A stretch of 64,000 nucleotides of DNA. It comes from Bacillota bacterium (lineage in GTDB: Bacteria > Bacillota > Clostridia > Peptostreptococcales > Anaerovoracaceae). Below, one piece after another: positions 52,031 to 60,719 of this stretch (the first letter of the stretch is position 1; each line of letters opens with the position of its first letter). The DNA lies in NCBI GenBank assembly GCA_017431785.1, contig JAFRKJ010000032.1:1-64000 (forward strand). The letters run 5' to 3'. Below the pieces are notes generated by a model, which had not been told where the DNA came from, did not search any database, and saw only the letters and a list, made by a program, of their open reading frames with translations. The position numbers and the translations under genes are program-made.

Positions 52031-53050
52031 CTATTTCACTTTATCTTTGATCAGTCGATAGATGGCCAGACCTTGCTTCTGGCCATTTTCTTTGATGATG
52101 CCTCGGTAGATCTTCTGCTTGTATCCTTCCTTTCCGATGTTCTTGGAAACAAAGGATGCAGTGGAGTTGACCACTTCTTCCGGGAATCCTTTCTTGCTGA
52201 GGATCTTCTGGATTTCGTTGTTGGCTTCGGCGCGGGCGTCAGAAGCCTTCTGCTTCGCAGTCGTTTTTTTCTTTGACTCGGCTTTCTTCTCGGTAGCCTT
52301 CTTATTCGGTTCAGCTTTTTTCGCCGCATCCTTCTTCTTCGACGGAGTCTTCTGCTTGGACTCGGCTTTTTTCTTCTGCTCTGCCTCGTTTCTGGCTTTC
52401 TTTGCTTCTACGACAGCCTTGGCGATGGCAGCAGCTTCTGCAAAAGCATTCGGCTTCGGAGCTTCTGCTGGTTTTGGATCTTCCGGCTTTGAAGCTTCAG
52501 CTGGTTCTGCTGGCTTCGGAGCATCTACTGGTTCTGCTGGTTTTGGTTCTTCCGGTTTCGGTTCCTCCGGCTTTGGCTCATCTGCAGACTTTGCTGCCTT
52601 TGCATTGGATGTCTTTGTGGCAGTGGATTTCCGCCCGCCTCTGGAGCGGGATCTGGAAGCCGGTTTCTTTTCTTCGGCCGGTTCGTCGATGATCTCGCTG
52701 TCGGAATTGAGGTTTCTGCAGAGGACGATGTGGCGCTCAGGCCAGAAACTCTGGACGTTACGGTAGCCTTTGTCCTTGCTGATGATGTAGTACTCCGTGT
52801 CATCCGGCTTCGTTCCGATCAGATAGCCGAGATAAGAGGCGAGCTGGATGTCCAGTGCCTGCTTGCCGTGATGGACCTCAATAATCGACAGCTCAGCTTT
52901 CATGTCGCGGAGCAAATTGACCATTCCCAGGTCGATTTTGCTGGAATTCTTCGTATAAAACAGGATGATCCGGCTGTCTGCACCGAGGTCACGGACGCCG
53001 TCCAATCCATTCGAGTTAACGTTTTCATAATCGAGAAGATAGTATTTCAT
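52031..53050 (-). CDS. PIN-like nuclease with Pro/Lys-rich linker
   Basis: 339 aa from ATG 53050 (AGG upstream). Residues 1-115 look like a PIN/NYN-type nuclease: YYLLDYENVNSNGLDGV, LDIQLASYLGYLIG and YIISKDKGYRNVQSFW, with acidic residues in the expected places. Then comes a long linker of PKPEEPKPAEP repeats and a Lys/Ala-rich stretch, ending with a helical C-terminal domain (EIQKILSKKGFPEEVVNSTASFVSKN). RNA cleavage is likely; the target is unknown. Confidence 0.75.
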   Translation of the reverse strand: MKYYLLDYENVNSNGLDGVRDLGADSRIILFYTKNSSKIDLGMVNLLRDMKAELSIIEVHHGKQALDIQLASYLGYLIGTKPDDTEYYIISKDKGYRNVQSFWPERHIVLCRNLNSDSEIIDEPAEEKKPASRSRSRGGRKSTATKTSNAKAAKSADEPKPEEPKPEEPKPAEPVDAPKPAEPAEASKPEDPKPAEAPKPNAFAEAAAIAKAVVEAKKARNEAEQKKKAESKQKTPSKKKDAAKKAEPNKKATEKKAESKKKTTAKQKASDARAEANNEIQKILSKKGFPEEVVNSTASFVSKNIGKEGYKQKIYRGIIKENGQKQGLAIYRLIKDKVK

Positions 53051-53190
53051 ATTATTACCTGCTTTTTCTAAAATATTACTGTCTATACCATCATACACCA
53101 AAAAGAGGAAGGAATAAACAAACTCTGACAGGTTTTACTTTTGCTTGATAGAGTTGTGATATAATGCAGGCAGAGGAAAGAAGGGCTGTT

Positions 53191-53877
53191 ATGACCATCG
53201 ATGATATCTACATCACTTCATATGATGAGTTGAAAGAAGCAGTGCAGGAACTCGGGTTTCTGCCATTCTTTCCGTGCTGTGTGCCGGGATTTTCCATTGA
53301 GGAGCATGTGGATCCCGAGCTTTGGTATTCCGCAGACGGCGACTGGAAAATCTGGGACTGGAAAGGGCCCCTCATCAATGATATGCAATGCGCCTACGGC
53401 AAGTTCTTCGGAAAAAAGGCCGTGTATATCAGCAAAGAATGGTTTCCGGACTTCGCGAACTACCGGCGGGATGGATATGATTTCGATGCCCGGTATGAAG
53501 ATGGTCTGGCGAGCTTCCGGGACAAGGCGTTATATGAGCTGGTCGATGGGCACGGACCAGTGCTCTCAAAGCGTCTGAAGGCCCTCGGCAACTACAGAAA
53601 AGGCGGAAACAAGGGCTTCGATACGAGTATCACCCGGCTGCAGGCCCAGGGGTATGTGATCATCAGCGACTTCGCTTATATGATCGATAAGAACGGTAAT
53701 GAATACGGCTGGGGCGTGGCGGAGTACGCGACCCCGGAGCAGTTTCTGGGAGCCGCCTTCACAGAAGAAGTATACGCGCGGACACCGGAGGAATCCTATG
53801 AGCGGTTGCTCGACCACTTGAGGAAGATCTTACCGGGCGCGGATGAGAAGGATATCAGGAAGTTATTGAAACGTTGA
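53191..53877 (+). CDS. AlkZ-related protein
   Basis: 228 aa from ATG 53191 (GGAAAGAAGGG upstream). An ATG at 53164 overlaps the TATAAT (53161-53165 region) and cannot be used. The FLPFF start, the YGKFFGKKAVYISKEWFPDFANYRRDGYDFDARY-type block and the C-terminal PEESYERLLDHL match proteins annotated as AlkZ-related (winged-helix glycosylase-like). DNA repair activity is not proven. Family recalled by pattern. Confidence 0.6.
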   Translation: MTIDDIYITSYDELKEAVQELGFLPFFPCCVPGFSIEEHVDPELWYSADGDWKIWDWKGPLINDMQCAYGKFFGKKAVYISKEWFPDFANYRRDGYDFDARYEDGLASFRDKALYELVDGHGPVLSKRLKALGNYRKGGNKGFDTSITRLQAQGYVIISDFAYMIDKNGNEYGWGVAEYATPEQFLGAAFTEEVYARTPEESYERLLDHLRKILPGADEKDIRKLLKR

Positions 53878-53888
53878 GGAGGAAGGAA

Positions 53889-54551
53889 ATGAAGAGTTTG
53901 AACAAGATTATCGCAGCAATGGCGGTCATGATCATGTGCGTTGCCTTTGCAGGATGCGGTGGCGGTTCAGGCTATTCCGAGGGAGAGCAGTTTCAGCTTG
54001 GGGAGGACACATATGCTCTCGAAAAAGTAGTAAGGGCGATAGATGAGGATACTAGTTCAACAGAATGCTACGGAGTAAGCCTGCTGCATGTCGGTAATTC
54101 AGCACCGGTTATTATCAGCGGTTTGGGAACTAGCGGAGCCTTGAGCACGCAAAGCGCCATTGATTTGACGCTAACGGATGGAGATACGACCTATTCGCCG
54201 AGATCCATATCCTTTGCAGCCACCGACGAGGTGGAAGGCTATGGAAGTAGGGTAGTGTTCTATTTCGACATCCCAACAGGAACGGCGCTTCCAACGAGCG
54301 GGACGCTCAAAGGCACCAGCGACGAGGAGACTGTAGAACTGAATCTTTCCGGCATGACACCGGAAACAGAGACAACGACCACCACGACAACATCATCAGG
54401 ATTACCGGAGGGTGTTCCGATTGCGCCTGATGCAGGCAACGAAAACTACGATGGTATCGGCAACACAGATGTGTATGAAGGAATCGGAGATACAGATATC
54501 TTCAATGCGGATGACACGATACAGGACGATATCGTGCAGCCGGGATTCTAG
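53889..54551 (+). CDS. Hypothetical lipoprotein with immunoglobulin-like domain
   Basis: 220 aa from ATG 53889 (GGAGGAAGGA upstream). Lipobox VAFAGC (Cys23). A beta-rich domain follows (residues 35-155), then a Thr-rich linker (TTTTTTTSS) and a tail with two similar GIGNTDVYE/GIGDTDIF repeats. Exported, function unknown. Confidence 0.7.
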   Translation: MKSLNKIIAAMAVMIMCVAFAGCGGGSGYSEGEQFQLGEDTYALEKVVRAIDEDTSSTECYGVSLLHVGNSAPVIISGLGTSGALSTQSAIDLTLTDGDTTYSPRSISFAATDEVEGYGSRVVFYFDIPTGTALPTSGTLKGTSDEETVELNLSGMTPETETTTTTTTSSGLPEGVPIAPDAGNENYDGIGNTDVYEGIGDTDIFNADDTIQDDIVQPGF

Positions 54552-54560
54552 GAGGCAGAT

Positions 54561-55256
54561 ATGAGAAAGCTGTTGATTGTGACGCTGATGGTTGTGGTAT
54601 GCGTTGCCTTTGCAGGATGCGGAGGAGATGCGGCTGTGCTCAATCCAGACGCGGATAAAGAGGGGGTAACAGATGACAGCTGGTCAAAGGACGTCTGGGA
54701 CAGTGCTGTTCAGGACATGTTTGACAAAGGCTATGCAGAGAAAGATCCGGACGAGGGTGTGATTTTCAAATGCCAGGCGAACGGGGAGCTCTTCCTTTCG
54801 GAAGAAGGGAAAGCTGCACTGACGGCAGATGACTTCCGGCTGGAAGAAGGTAAGGTGATTTGGGGCAGTGAGTACGCGACTCAGTCGGAGACTGAAGCAC
54901 CGCGCGTTGATCCATGCGTCAGGCCGAAGGAAGGGCAGGAAGAGGAGCTTCCGCATTATGTTTCAGAGAATGCAGTAGCACCGACGAAGCCAGAAGCTTT
55001 TGCAGATACAAGAGGGCAGTGCAAGTACTTGATTCTGATGACGGCCCTCTGCTTCAATGTGGCTCATGATTATTATGTGGGGCCGCTTGACAGATTGGAT
55101 ATCGTGACTTATGTATTCGTGATTGACGCGGTAAACAAGGAAGTCGTGCATATACACTACATCAACTACAGCGTTCCAGGAGCGGTCGCGCATAGCTATA
55201 TGGGTGAAATCTATGAAGAAACGGCGTATCATTATATGAATTCGCTTTGCCAGTAA
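54561..55256 (+). CDS. Hypothetical lipoprotein
   Basis: 231 aa. Lipobox VAFAGC (Cys20). Acidic, with several aromatic stretches (MTALCFNVAHDYYVGPLDRL). Starts 9 bases after the previous lipoprotein gene, so the two are one operon. No family recognised. Confidence 0.68.
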   Translation: MRKLLIVTLMVVVCVAFAGCGGDAAVLNPDADKEGVTDDSWSKDVWDSAVQDMFDKGYAEKDPDEGVIFKCQANGELFLSEEGKAALTADDFRLEEGKVIWGSEYATQSETEAPRVDPCVRPKEGQEEELPHYVSENAVAPTKPEAFADTRGQCKYLILMTALCFNVAHDYYVGPLDRLDIVTYVFVIDAVNKEVVHIHYINYSVPGAVAHSYMGEIYEETAYHYMNSLCQ

Positions 55257-55268
55257 GGAGGTTGTGAT

Positions 55269-55622
55269 ATGTTATTTGTATGTTACCCGAAGTGCTCCAC
55301 ATGCAAAAAAGCCCGCAAGTGGCTGGAGGAGAACGGGATTGCCTTTGACGAAAGAGATATCAAAGAGGAGAACCCGACGAGGAAGGAACTCGTGAAGTGG
55401 CACAAGCAGAGCGGGTTGCCTTTGCGCAGATTCTTCAATACGAGCGGTATGCTGTACCGCGAGCTGCAGCTGAAGGATAAGCTGCCGAAGATGACAGAAG
55501 ATGAGATGTATGACCTGCTGGCCAGCGACGGCATGCTGGTGAAGCGGCCGCTGCTGATCAAGGACGACGCAGTGCTGGTCGGCTTCAAGCAGGGAGAGTG
55601 GGAAGAAAAAGCAGGAGAGTAA
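55269..55622 (+). CDS. ArsC/Spx-family thioredoxin-fold protein
   Basis: 117 aa. CSTCKKARKWLEENGI (Cys10 and Cys13) and RRFFNTSG, PLLIKDDAVLVGF match ArsC-like/Spx-like proteins of the YusI/MgsR kind. The arsenate-reductase triple-cysteine set is not complete, so Spx-like redox regulation or an unknown reductase is as likely. AGGAGG precedes the ATG. Confidence 0.82.
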   Translation: MLFVCYPKCSTCKKARKWLEENGIAFDERDIKEENPTRKELVKWHKQSGLPLRRFFNTSGMLYRELQLKDKLPKMTEDEMYDLLASDGMLVKRPLLIKDDAVLVGFKQGEWEEKAGE

Positions 55623-55629
55623 AGATTCA

Positions 55630-55929
55630 ATGATTACAGGCAAACAGAGAAGTTATTTGAGAAAACTGGGTCAGGAACTGGACCCTGTAGTATTTATTGG
55701 CAAGAATGATGTGACGGAAACAGTCATCAAGGAGCTGGATAAGAATCTGACGGCACAGGAGCTGGTCAAGGTAAAGATTCAGGAAGGCAGTATTCTGGAG
55801 GCAAAACCGGTTGCCAATGAACTGGCGGAGATGCTTGATGCGGAGTTCGTACAGGCCATCGGACGGAAGTTCGTGCTGTACAGACAGGCACCGGAAAAGG
55901 AGAACAGGAAGATCGTACTGCCGAGATAA
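55630..55929 (+). CDS. yhbY: YhbY-family ribosome-assembly RNA-binding protein
   Basis: 99 aa. The CRM-domain blocks RSYLRKLGQELDPVVFIGKN, ELDKNLTAQELVKVKI and GRKFVLYRQ are intact. YhbY binds pre-50S particles. It lies 7 bases after the ArsC-like gene. Confidence 0.9.
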   Translation: MITGKQRSYLRKLGQELDPVVFIGKNDVTETVIKELDKNLTAQELVKVKIQEGSILEAKPVANELAEMLDAEFVQAIGRKFVLYRQAPEKENRKIVLPR

Positions 55930-55945
55930 GGGCAGGAGGATAATA

Positions 55946-56779
55946 ATGAACAAAAAACTCACGATCGTGATTCCTCAGTGGCAGGGTGGCGGACAGGATC
56001 TGTGCACCTATGAGGGAGCTTTTGCATTCAATGAGAACTACCTGCACGGCGCAGCGGATGCGACGGTGGAAGTCAGTACGGCAGATATCGGGCCGGTGAA
56101 GGACGGAATCCTCGGGTATGAGGACATCCTGGAGACCATGAAGCGTGTGAATCAGACGTTGGAAGCAGCTGCACCGGAGAAGATATTTACAGTCGGCGGC
56201 GGATGTGATGCAGATACGCCTTGTGCGGCGTGGCTGAATCAGGTTTACGGCGGCGATATGGCTGTGGTTTACATCGACTCCCACGGGGACCTCAATACCC
56301 CGCAGTCTTCAGAGAGCCATCTGTACTACGGCATGTCACTGCGCGCCTTAGCAGGGGACTGCGTACCGGAGTATCTGGAGAACCTGACGTCTGCGATTGC
56401 GCCTGCGCAGCTGATTACCTGCGCTGCACGGAATCTGGATCCAGAGGAGCTGCAGTACAAAGCCGACCATAACGTCACGGATTTCACCGTGCAGGAGCTC
56501 GAAACCGACCCTGGACTTGCTGCAAAGGCAATCCAGCGCAAAGGCTACCACAATGTGTACATCCACATTGATTTTGACGCTCTGGATCCTTCCGAATTCC
56601 AGCTGACGCCTTTGGAAGAGCCAGATGGCATGACGAAGGAGACGCTGCGTAAGGTTCTGGCGCAGATCAAAGAAGTCGCGAATGTGGTGGGATTCGGCTT
56701 GCTGGAGTACAGCGGGACGATGGAAGACAAAGATGATCCATTCCTGCAGGCGCTGGCAGCGTACGGAATGGAGATATAG
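55946..56779 (+). CDS. Arginase-family protein with altered first metal motif
   Basis: 277 aa from ATG 55946 (GGAGGA upstream). The second and third metal motifs of the arginase fold are present: IDSHGDLN and HIDFDALDPS. The first, usually GGDHS, reads VGGGCDAD here, so one metal-binding His is replaced. The protein may use one metal or have a different substrate from arginine; ureohydrolase activity is possible but unproven. Confidence 0.78.
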   Translation: MNKKLTIVIPQWQGGGQDLCTYEGAFAFNENYLHGAADATVEVSTADIGPVKDGILGYEDILETMKRVNQTLEAAAPEKIFTVGGGCDADTPCAAWLNQVYGGDMAVVYIDSHGDLNTPQSSESHLYYGMSLRALAGDCVPEYLENLTSAIAPAQLITCAARNLDPEELQYKADHNVTDFTVQELETDPGLAAKAIQRKGYHNVYIHIDFDALDPSEFQLTPLEEPDGMTKETLRKVLAQIKEVANVVGFGLLEYSGTMEDKDDPFLQALAAYGMEI

Positions 56780-56816
56780 ATGACTGACGTTTTGCATAGA
56801 TGACTGAAGTTTTGAA

Positions 56817-57749
56817 ATGACGAGATTTGCGTATTTTTTACCGCTCATCGCCGGGGCCTGCTGGGGCAGTGCGGGTGTGTTTGTCCGCACCCTGGATGAT
56901 GCGGGATTTGACAATATAACGATTACTTTTTCGAGAGTGGTGGTGATGGCGCTGATTTTGGTGATCGCCACCTTGGTATATGACAAAAGGCTCTTTCGTG
57001 TGAGCAAACGCGATCTGGGGCTGCTTGCGGTCATCGGTATCGACGGCTATGTGCTGATGAACATCTGCTACAACATTTCCATCACCACATTGAGCATGTC
57101 TCTGGCGTCGATTTTGCTGTGCACAGCGCCGGTGTTCGTCATCATCTTCGGCAGGATTCTGTATGGAGAGAAGATCACGCTGGTACGACTGGCGTGCATG
57201 GTTGGCGCACTGATGGGATGCGTGCTGCTCAGCGGCGTTGTGGAATCAGGCGCCCTGAAATGGAGTGTGCTCGGTTTGGCCATGGGCGTTGCGTCATCTA
57301 TGACCAATGCGCTCTTTGCCATCGTACTCAAAGAGGTTACAGATGTGCGGAAAGTTCATCCGCTGACCATTCAGGTGTACACGGCACTGATTGGCTTGAT
57401 CGTCATGGCGCCGTTTACAGACTACGGAGTGATGGCGGACTTTGTGGCAGAGCGGCCATTGTGGAGTTCGTTGTTTTTGCTGGCCCATGCGGTGGTTGTT
57501 TCACTGATGCCGAATCTGCTGTTTACGATTGCTTTTGTATTTGTGGATTCCGGTGTGGCGTCGATTCTGGCGTCCGGTGCCGAACCGACGGCGGCTTTGA
57601 TTCTGGGGCTGCTCGTGTACCGGGAAGTGCCGACCGTGCTCGGTGTCATCGGCATGGCAATCGTCGTCGCAGCGATGATCGTGCTGAGCCGGACCGATGT
57701 GAAGACCGAGGTGTCGGAGCCTTTGGCAGAGGAGGATGTGAAATTATGA
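56817..57749 (+). CDS. EamA-family permease
   Basis: 310 aa with ten membrane helices in two EamA repeats (LPLIAGACWGSAGVFVRTL at the start). Substrate unknown. Upstream is a short imperfect tandem repeat (TAGATGACTGA(C/A)GTTTTG, 56777-56812). It overlaps the next small gene by 4 bases. Confidence 0.85.
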   Translation: MTRFAYFLPLIAGACWGSAGVFVRTLDDAGFDNITITFSRVVVMALILVIATLVYDKRLFRVSKRDLGLLAVIGIDGYVLMNICYNISITTLSMSLASILLCTAPVFVIIFGRILYGEKITLVRLACMVGALMGCVLLSGVVESGALKWSVLGLAMGVASSMTNALFAIVLKEVTDVRKVHPLTIQVYTALIGLIVMAPFTDYGVMADFVAERPLWSSLFLLAHAVVVSLMPNLLFTIAFVFVDSGVASILASGAEPTAALILGLLVYREVPTVLGVIGMAIVVAAMIVLSRTDVKTEVSEPLAEEDVKL

Positions 57750-57928
57750 TCATTGATGTAGATAAACTGCGTGAAGATATGCGGAACGAGGATTTGGCCG
57801 CGTTCTTCGGCGGCGGGTTCGGCGGTGCGCTGGTGGAAGCCATCGACATCGAACGAGCTTCGGACGAAGAACTGGTCGATATGGCCCTGAAGCAGGGAAT
57901 CGACCTGCGGAAGTATGAGATTGAGTAG
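57746..57928 (+). CDS. 60-aa hypothetical protein
   Basis: 60 aa; start overlaps the EamA stop. Acidic and helical with a Gly-rich FFGGGFGGA core (residues 20-28), then SDEELVDMALKQGIDLRKY. No family recognised. Translationally coupled to the transporter. Confidence 0.6.
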   Translation: MIIDVDKLREDMRNEDLAAFFGGGFGGALVEAIDIERASDEELVDMALKQGIDLRKYEIE

Positions 57929-57943
57929 GCGTGAGGATGCGTG

Positions 57944-58630
57944 ATGGCAGATAGAGGCAGAGACAGAGATAGAGACAAAGACCTGGCGTGGGAAGAGATC
58001 AGCGTGGAGCACGTGGTGCAGGACCAGTGAATCGACTTCCGGAAATCAGCATATCGGTATCCTGACGGACGGGTGTTTGAGCCTTTTTACAGCTACAGCC
58101 GCAAAGACTACGTCGTCATTGTGGCGTCTGACGTGGATGGTCAGTATCTTTGCGTGCGGCAGTTCCGGCAAGGTATCAAGGAAGTGACCACAGAATTCCC
58201 GGCAGGCGGCGTAGAACGCTTTGACGGGAAAGAGTACAGGGGTGCAGGCGCTGTGGGCGCGGGCGCTACCAGCGTTGCGGGCTCGGTTGGAGAGGAGACA
58301 TCGGCTGGCGCAGAGACCTCAGCAGCAGAAGCGCTGCTGGATACCGCCAAACGGGAACTGATGGAAGAGACGGGCTATGAATCCGATGAATGGGAACATC
58401 TGCTGACCGTGCCGTCTAATGCGACCATCGCAGACAACTATGCGACCGTGTTCCGTGCGAAGAACTGCCGCCTGGTGGCAGGACAGGATCTGGATGAGAC
58501 CGAGGTACTGAATATTCAAAAGTACTCTGCGGATGAAATAGAGAACATGATTTATAACGGACAGTTTCAGCAGTCTGTGCACGTCATGGCTTGGCTGCTG
58601 GCAAAAGAGAAAGAGAGGAATACAAAATGA
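57944..58630 (+). pseudogene. NUDIX hydrolase interrupted by an in-frame TGA
   Basis: One reading frame from ATG 57944 gives MADRG...LAWEEISVEHVVQDQ, then TGA (58028-58030), then IDFRKSAYRYPDGRVFEPF and a complete NUDIX domain. The TGA falls where relatives have a Trp. Without read-through, translation could restart at GTG 58073 (185 aa), which still has the NUDIX box (AKRELMEETGYESDEW). A Gly/Ala-rich insert (about residues 62-84 of that form) precedes the box. I mark it as interrupted, possibly still partly active. Confidence 0.7.
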
Positions 58631-59022
58631 GTAAGGTAAATGATTTCTTAACAGAAGCTGGCGTATTTTTCCTGGCAACCGTTGACGGCGACCAGCCGAA
58701 GGTAAGACCGCTGGGCGCACATCTTGAGATGGATGACAAGGTCCTCTTCGGCGTAGGCGACTTCAAGGATGTGTATAAGCAGCTCGTGGCAAATCCAAAG
58801 GTCGAGATCGTTGCCTGCAAGCAGGATGGTCATTGGATGCGTTATACCGGCAAGGCAGTATTCGAAGAGGATCCGAAGTACGCAGAGGCGATTCTGGATA
58901 TGATCCCTGATCTGCGGAACATCTACAACGAGCAGACCGGCAACAAGATGATGACATTTCACCTGGAAGACGCAACCGCAGTAGACATCGCTATGATGGG
59001 CGAAGGAGAGAACCTGCTGTAA
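58627..59022 (+). CDS. Nim-like FMN-binding split-barrel protein
   Basis: 131 aa, starts on the NUDIX stop. GVFFLATVDGDQPKVRPLG and a FGVGDFKDVYKQL helix match pyridoxamine-oxidase-like proteins. The third protein of this fold in the window. Terminator follows. Confidence 0.82.
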   Translation: MSKVNDFLTEAGVFFLATVDGDQPKVRPLGAHLEMDDKVLFGVGDFKDVYKQLVANPKVEIVACKQDGHWMRYTGKAVFEEDPKYAEAILDMIPDLRNIYNEQTGNKMMTFHLEDATAVDIAMMGEGENLL

Positions 59023-59040
59023 GAGGCTAGACAGTAAATG

Positions 59041-59066
59041 CCCCCATCCCTGTGATGGGGGTTTTG
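59041..59066 (+). terminator. Terminator
   Basis: CCCCCATC-cctgt-GATGGGGG followed by TTTTG. Confidence 0.85.
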
Positions 59067-59175
59067 TTGTGAAATTGTCGCCCGCGAAGCGACCACACGT
59101 GCTCTATGATATGGCATAATGATAATAGAAGGAGGGACATTAGAGAAAATAAAAGAGGTATTGGGATTGAGGGAA

Positions 59176-59218
59176 GAAAAACGGACACCTTATCATGTAG
59201 TATATCATCAAGAGGGGA
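59176..59218 (+). promoter_or_regulatory. Shared upstream module, copy 3
   Basis: GGACAC, 18 bases, ATCAAGAGGGGA, 31 bases before ATG 59249. Same design as at 35206 and 36101. Confidence 0.6.
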
Positions 59219-59248
59219 TGAAATGAGACAAAGCAGAGGGGGGATATT

Positions 59249-60046
59249 ATGTTAGGAGCAATTATAGGAGATATCATCGGAAGTCCATACGAATGGCACA
59301 ATATCAAGACCAAAGAATTCGAGCTATTTCGCCACAGATGTAGGTTTACAGACGACAGTGTTATGACAATCGCTGTGGGAGAGGCATTGATGGAGGCGAA
59401 ACGCCGGGAGGTGCTGGACGATGAGGAGGCTGTGAAGAAACTGTTGATTTCGTCACTGAAAAAATGGGGACTGAAGTACCCGGATGCTGGCTATGGCAGA
59501 GCTTTTTTCGGCTGGCTGATCAGTGAAGACAGTGCGCCGTACAACAGCTGGGGCAATGGGTCCGCGATGCGTGTCTCACCAGCTGGCTGGATGGCGGACA
59601 ACATCATCAACACCAGAAAACTGGCCCGTTGGACGGCGGAAGTCACCCACAATCATCCGGAAGGCGTGAAGGGTGCAGAAGCCGTCGCCTCGGCGATTTT
59701 CCTGGCACGCAAAGGCGCCATCAAAGAGGAGATTCACGACTATATCACACAGGAGTTCGGCTACAATCTGGACAGAACCTGTGATGGAATCAGACCGGGC
59801 TATGAGTTTGATGTTTCCTGCCAGGGCAGTGTTCCGGAGGCGATCATCGCATTCCTGGAAGGTACAGACTTTGAAGACGTCATCAGAAACGCTGTATCAC
59901 TGGGCGGTGACAGCGACACGATTGCTGCGATGGCAGGCTCTATCGCAGAGGCATTCTACGTAATTCCGAACAGAATCGCCAGAGAAGCTCTGAAACGGTT
60001 GCCGGACGAGATGCGGGAAGTCCTTGCAGAGTGGAAGAGCAGATAA
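59249..60046 (+). CDS. ADP-ribosylglycohydrolase family protein
   Basis: 265 aa. Metal-site motifs of the DraG/ARH family: FTDDSVMT near residue 30, and GGDSDTIAAMAGS near residue 215. Such enzymes remove ADP-ribose from proteins, DNA or small molecules. GAGGGGGGATATT precedes the ATG. Expressed behind shared module copy 3. Confidence 0.88.
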   Translation: MLGAIIGDIIGSPYEWHNIKTKEFELFRHRCRFTDDSVMTIAVGEALMEAKRREVLDDEEAVKKLLISSLKKWGLKYPDAGYGRAFFGWLISEDSAPYNSWGNGSAMRVSPAGWMADNIINTRKLARWTAEVTHNHPEGVKGAEAVASAIFLARKGAIKEEIHDYITQEFGYNLDRTCDGIRPGYEFDVSCQGSVPEAIIAFLEGTDFEDVIRNAVSLGGDSDTIAAMAGSIAEAFYVIPNRIAREALKRLPDEMREVLAEWKSR

Positions 60047-60079
60047 CGACAGCAGATAATAACAGCAGATCATGTGAAA

Positions 60080-60117
60080 TGAGTCTCGGAGATGCGACTC
60101 CGGGACTTTTCTTTTTG
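60080..60117 (+). terminator. Terminator
   Basis: GTCTCGGAG-atgcga-CTCCGGGAC with TTTTCTTTTTG. Confidence 0.8.
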
Positions 60118-60179
60118 TTTCCATGACCCTGCGTCATTGTTGTAGTATAATAACAGCATAAATCCAGGAGGAATTACAA

Positions 60180-60326
60180 ATGGGTACAAACTTAGGCAAA
60201 GACAATCGACTGAACTATGACGAGCGCAAAGAACACAACAAAGCCCGGGCACGCAGGATGGTTCTGGTTATGGGCATCGCCTGCGTTGTCTTCATCCTGG
60301 CTATGATCGTTGAAGTGTATCTGTAA
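60180..60326 (+). CDS. 48-aa single-pass membrane protein
   Basis: Basic N terminus (RKEHNKARARRM) and one helix (VLVMGIACVVFILAMIVEVYL). AGGAGG lies 8 bases before ATG 60180. A typical small membrane protein; no family recognised. Confidence 0.65.
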   Translation: MGTNLGKDNRLNYDERKEHNKARARRMVLVMGIACVVFILAMIVEVYL

Positions 60327-60340
60327 CAGGGGGACAAGCC

Positions 60341-60688
60341 ATGAAAATGTTGCATGTCACGATTCAGACGAATCGGTTTGAGGAAGAAATCAAGTTTTAT
60401 GAGAAGGAAGTCGGATTGACTTTGCAGAGGGATATGCGGCCCCATAAGGATCTTGTATTTCTCGCAAACGCAGCGGGAGAGACCTGTGTAGAGGTTTTGC
60501 ACAATTCTGAGGCAGATGATGCCGGCAACAAGAACCTGTCCATAGGATTCAAGACAGATGATGTGGAGAAGAAACGTGAAGAGATGGTCGCTGCAGGATA
60601 TGAGGCCACACCGATGATTTCGCCGATGCCGGAAGTGAAGTTCTTCTTCGTGAAGGATCCGGCAGGTGTAACAGTGCAGTTTATGTAG
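60341..60688 (+). CDS. VOC/glyoxalase-family protein
   Basis: 115 aa. Two beta-alpha-beta-beta-beta modules, with NRFEEEIKFYEKEVGLTLQRD and a C-terminal FFFVKDPAGVTVQF. Metal or substrate cannot be told. 14 bases after the small membrane protein gene. Confidence 0.85.
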   Translation: MKMLHVTIQTNRFEEEIKFYEKEVGLTLQRDMRPHKDLVFLANAAGETCVEVLHNSEADDAGNKNLSIGFKTDDVEKKREEMVAAGYEATPMISPMPEVKFFFVKDPAGVTVQFM

Positions 60689-60719
60689 CGACAATAAGTG
60701 GGAGTGACAGCGAGAGAAG

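Noticed and set aside
52119-52766. 215-codon plus-strand ORF over the PIN gene
   Set aside because: It is the shadow of the Lys/Pro-rich linker and is low-complexity (Phe/Ala/Ser-rich).
53164-53190. Upstream ATG for the AlkZ-related gene
   Set aside because: That ATG is part of the TATAAT box, so it precedes the transcription start.
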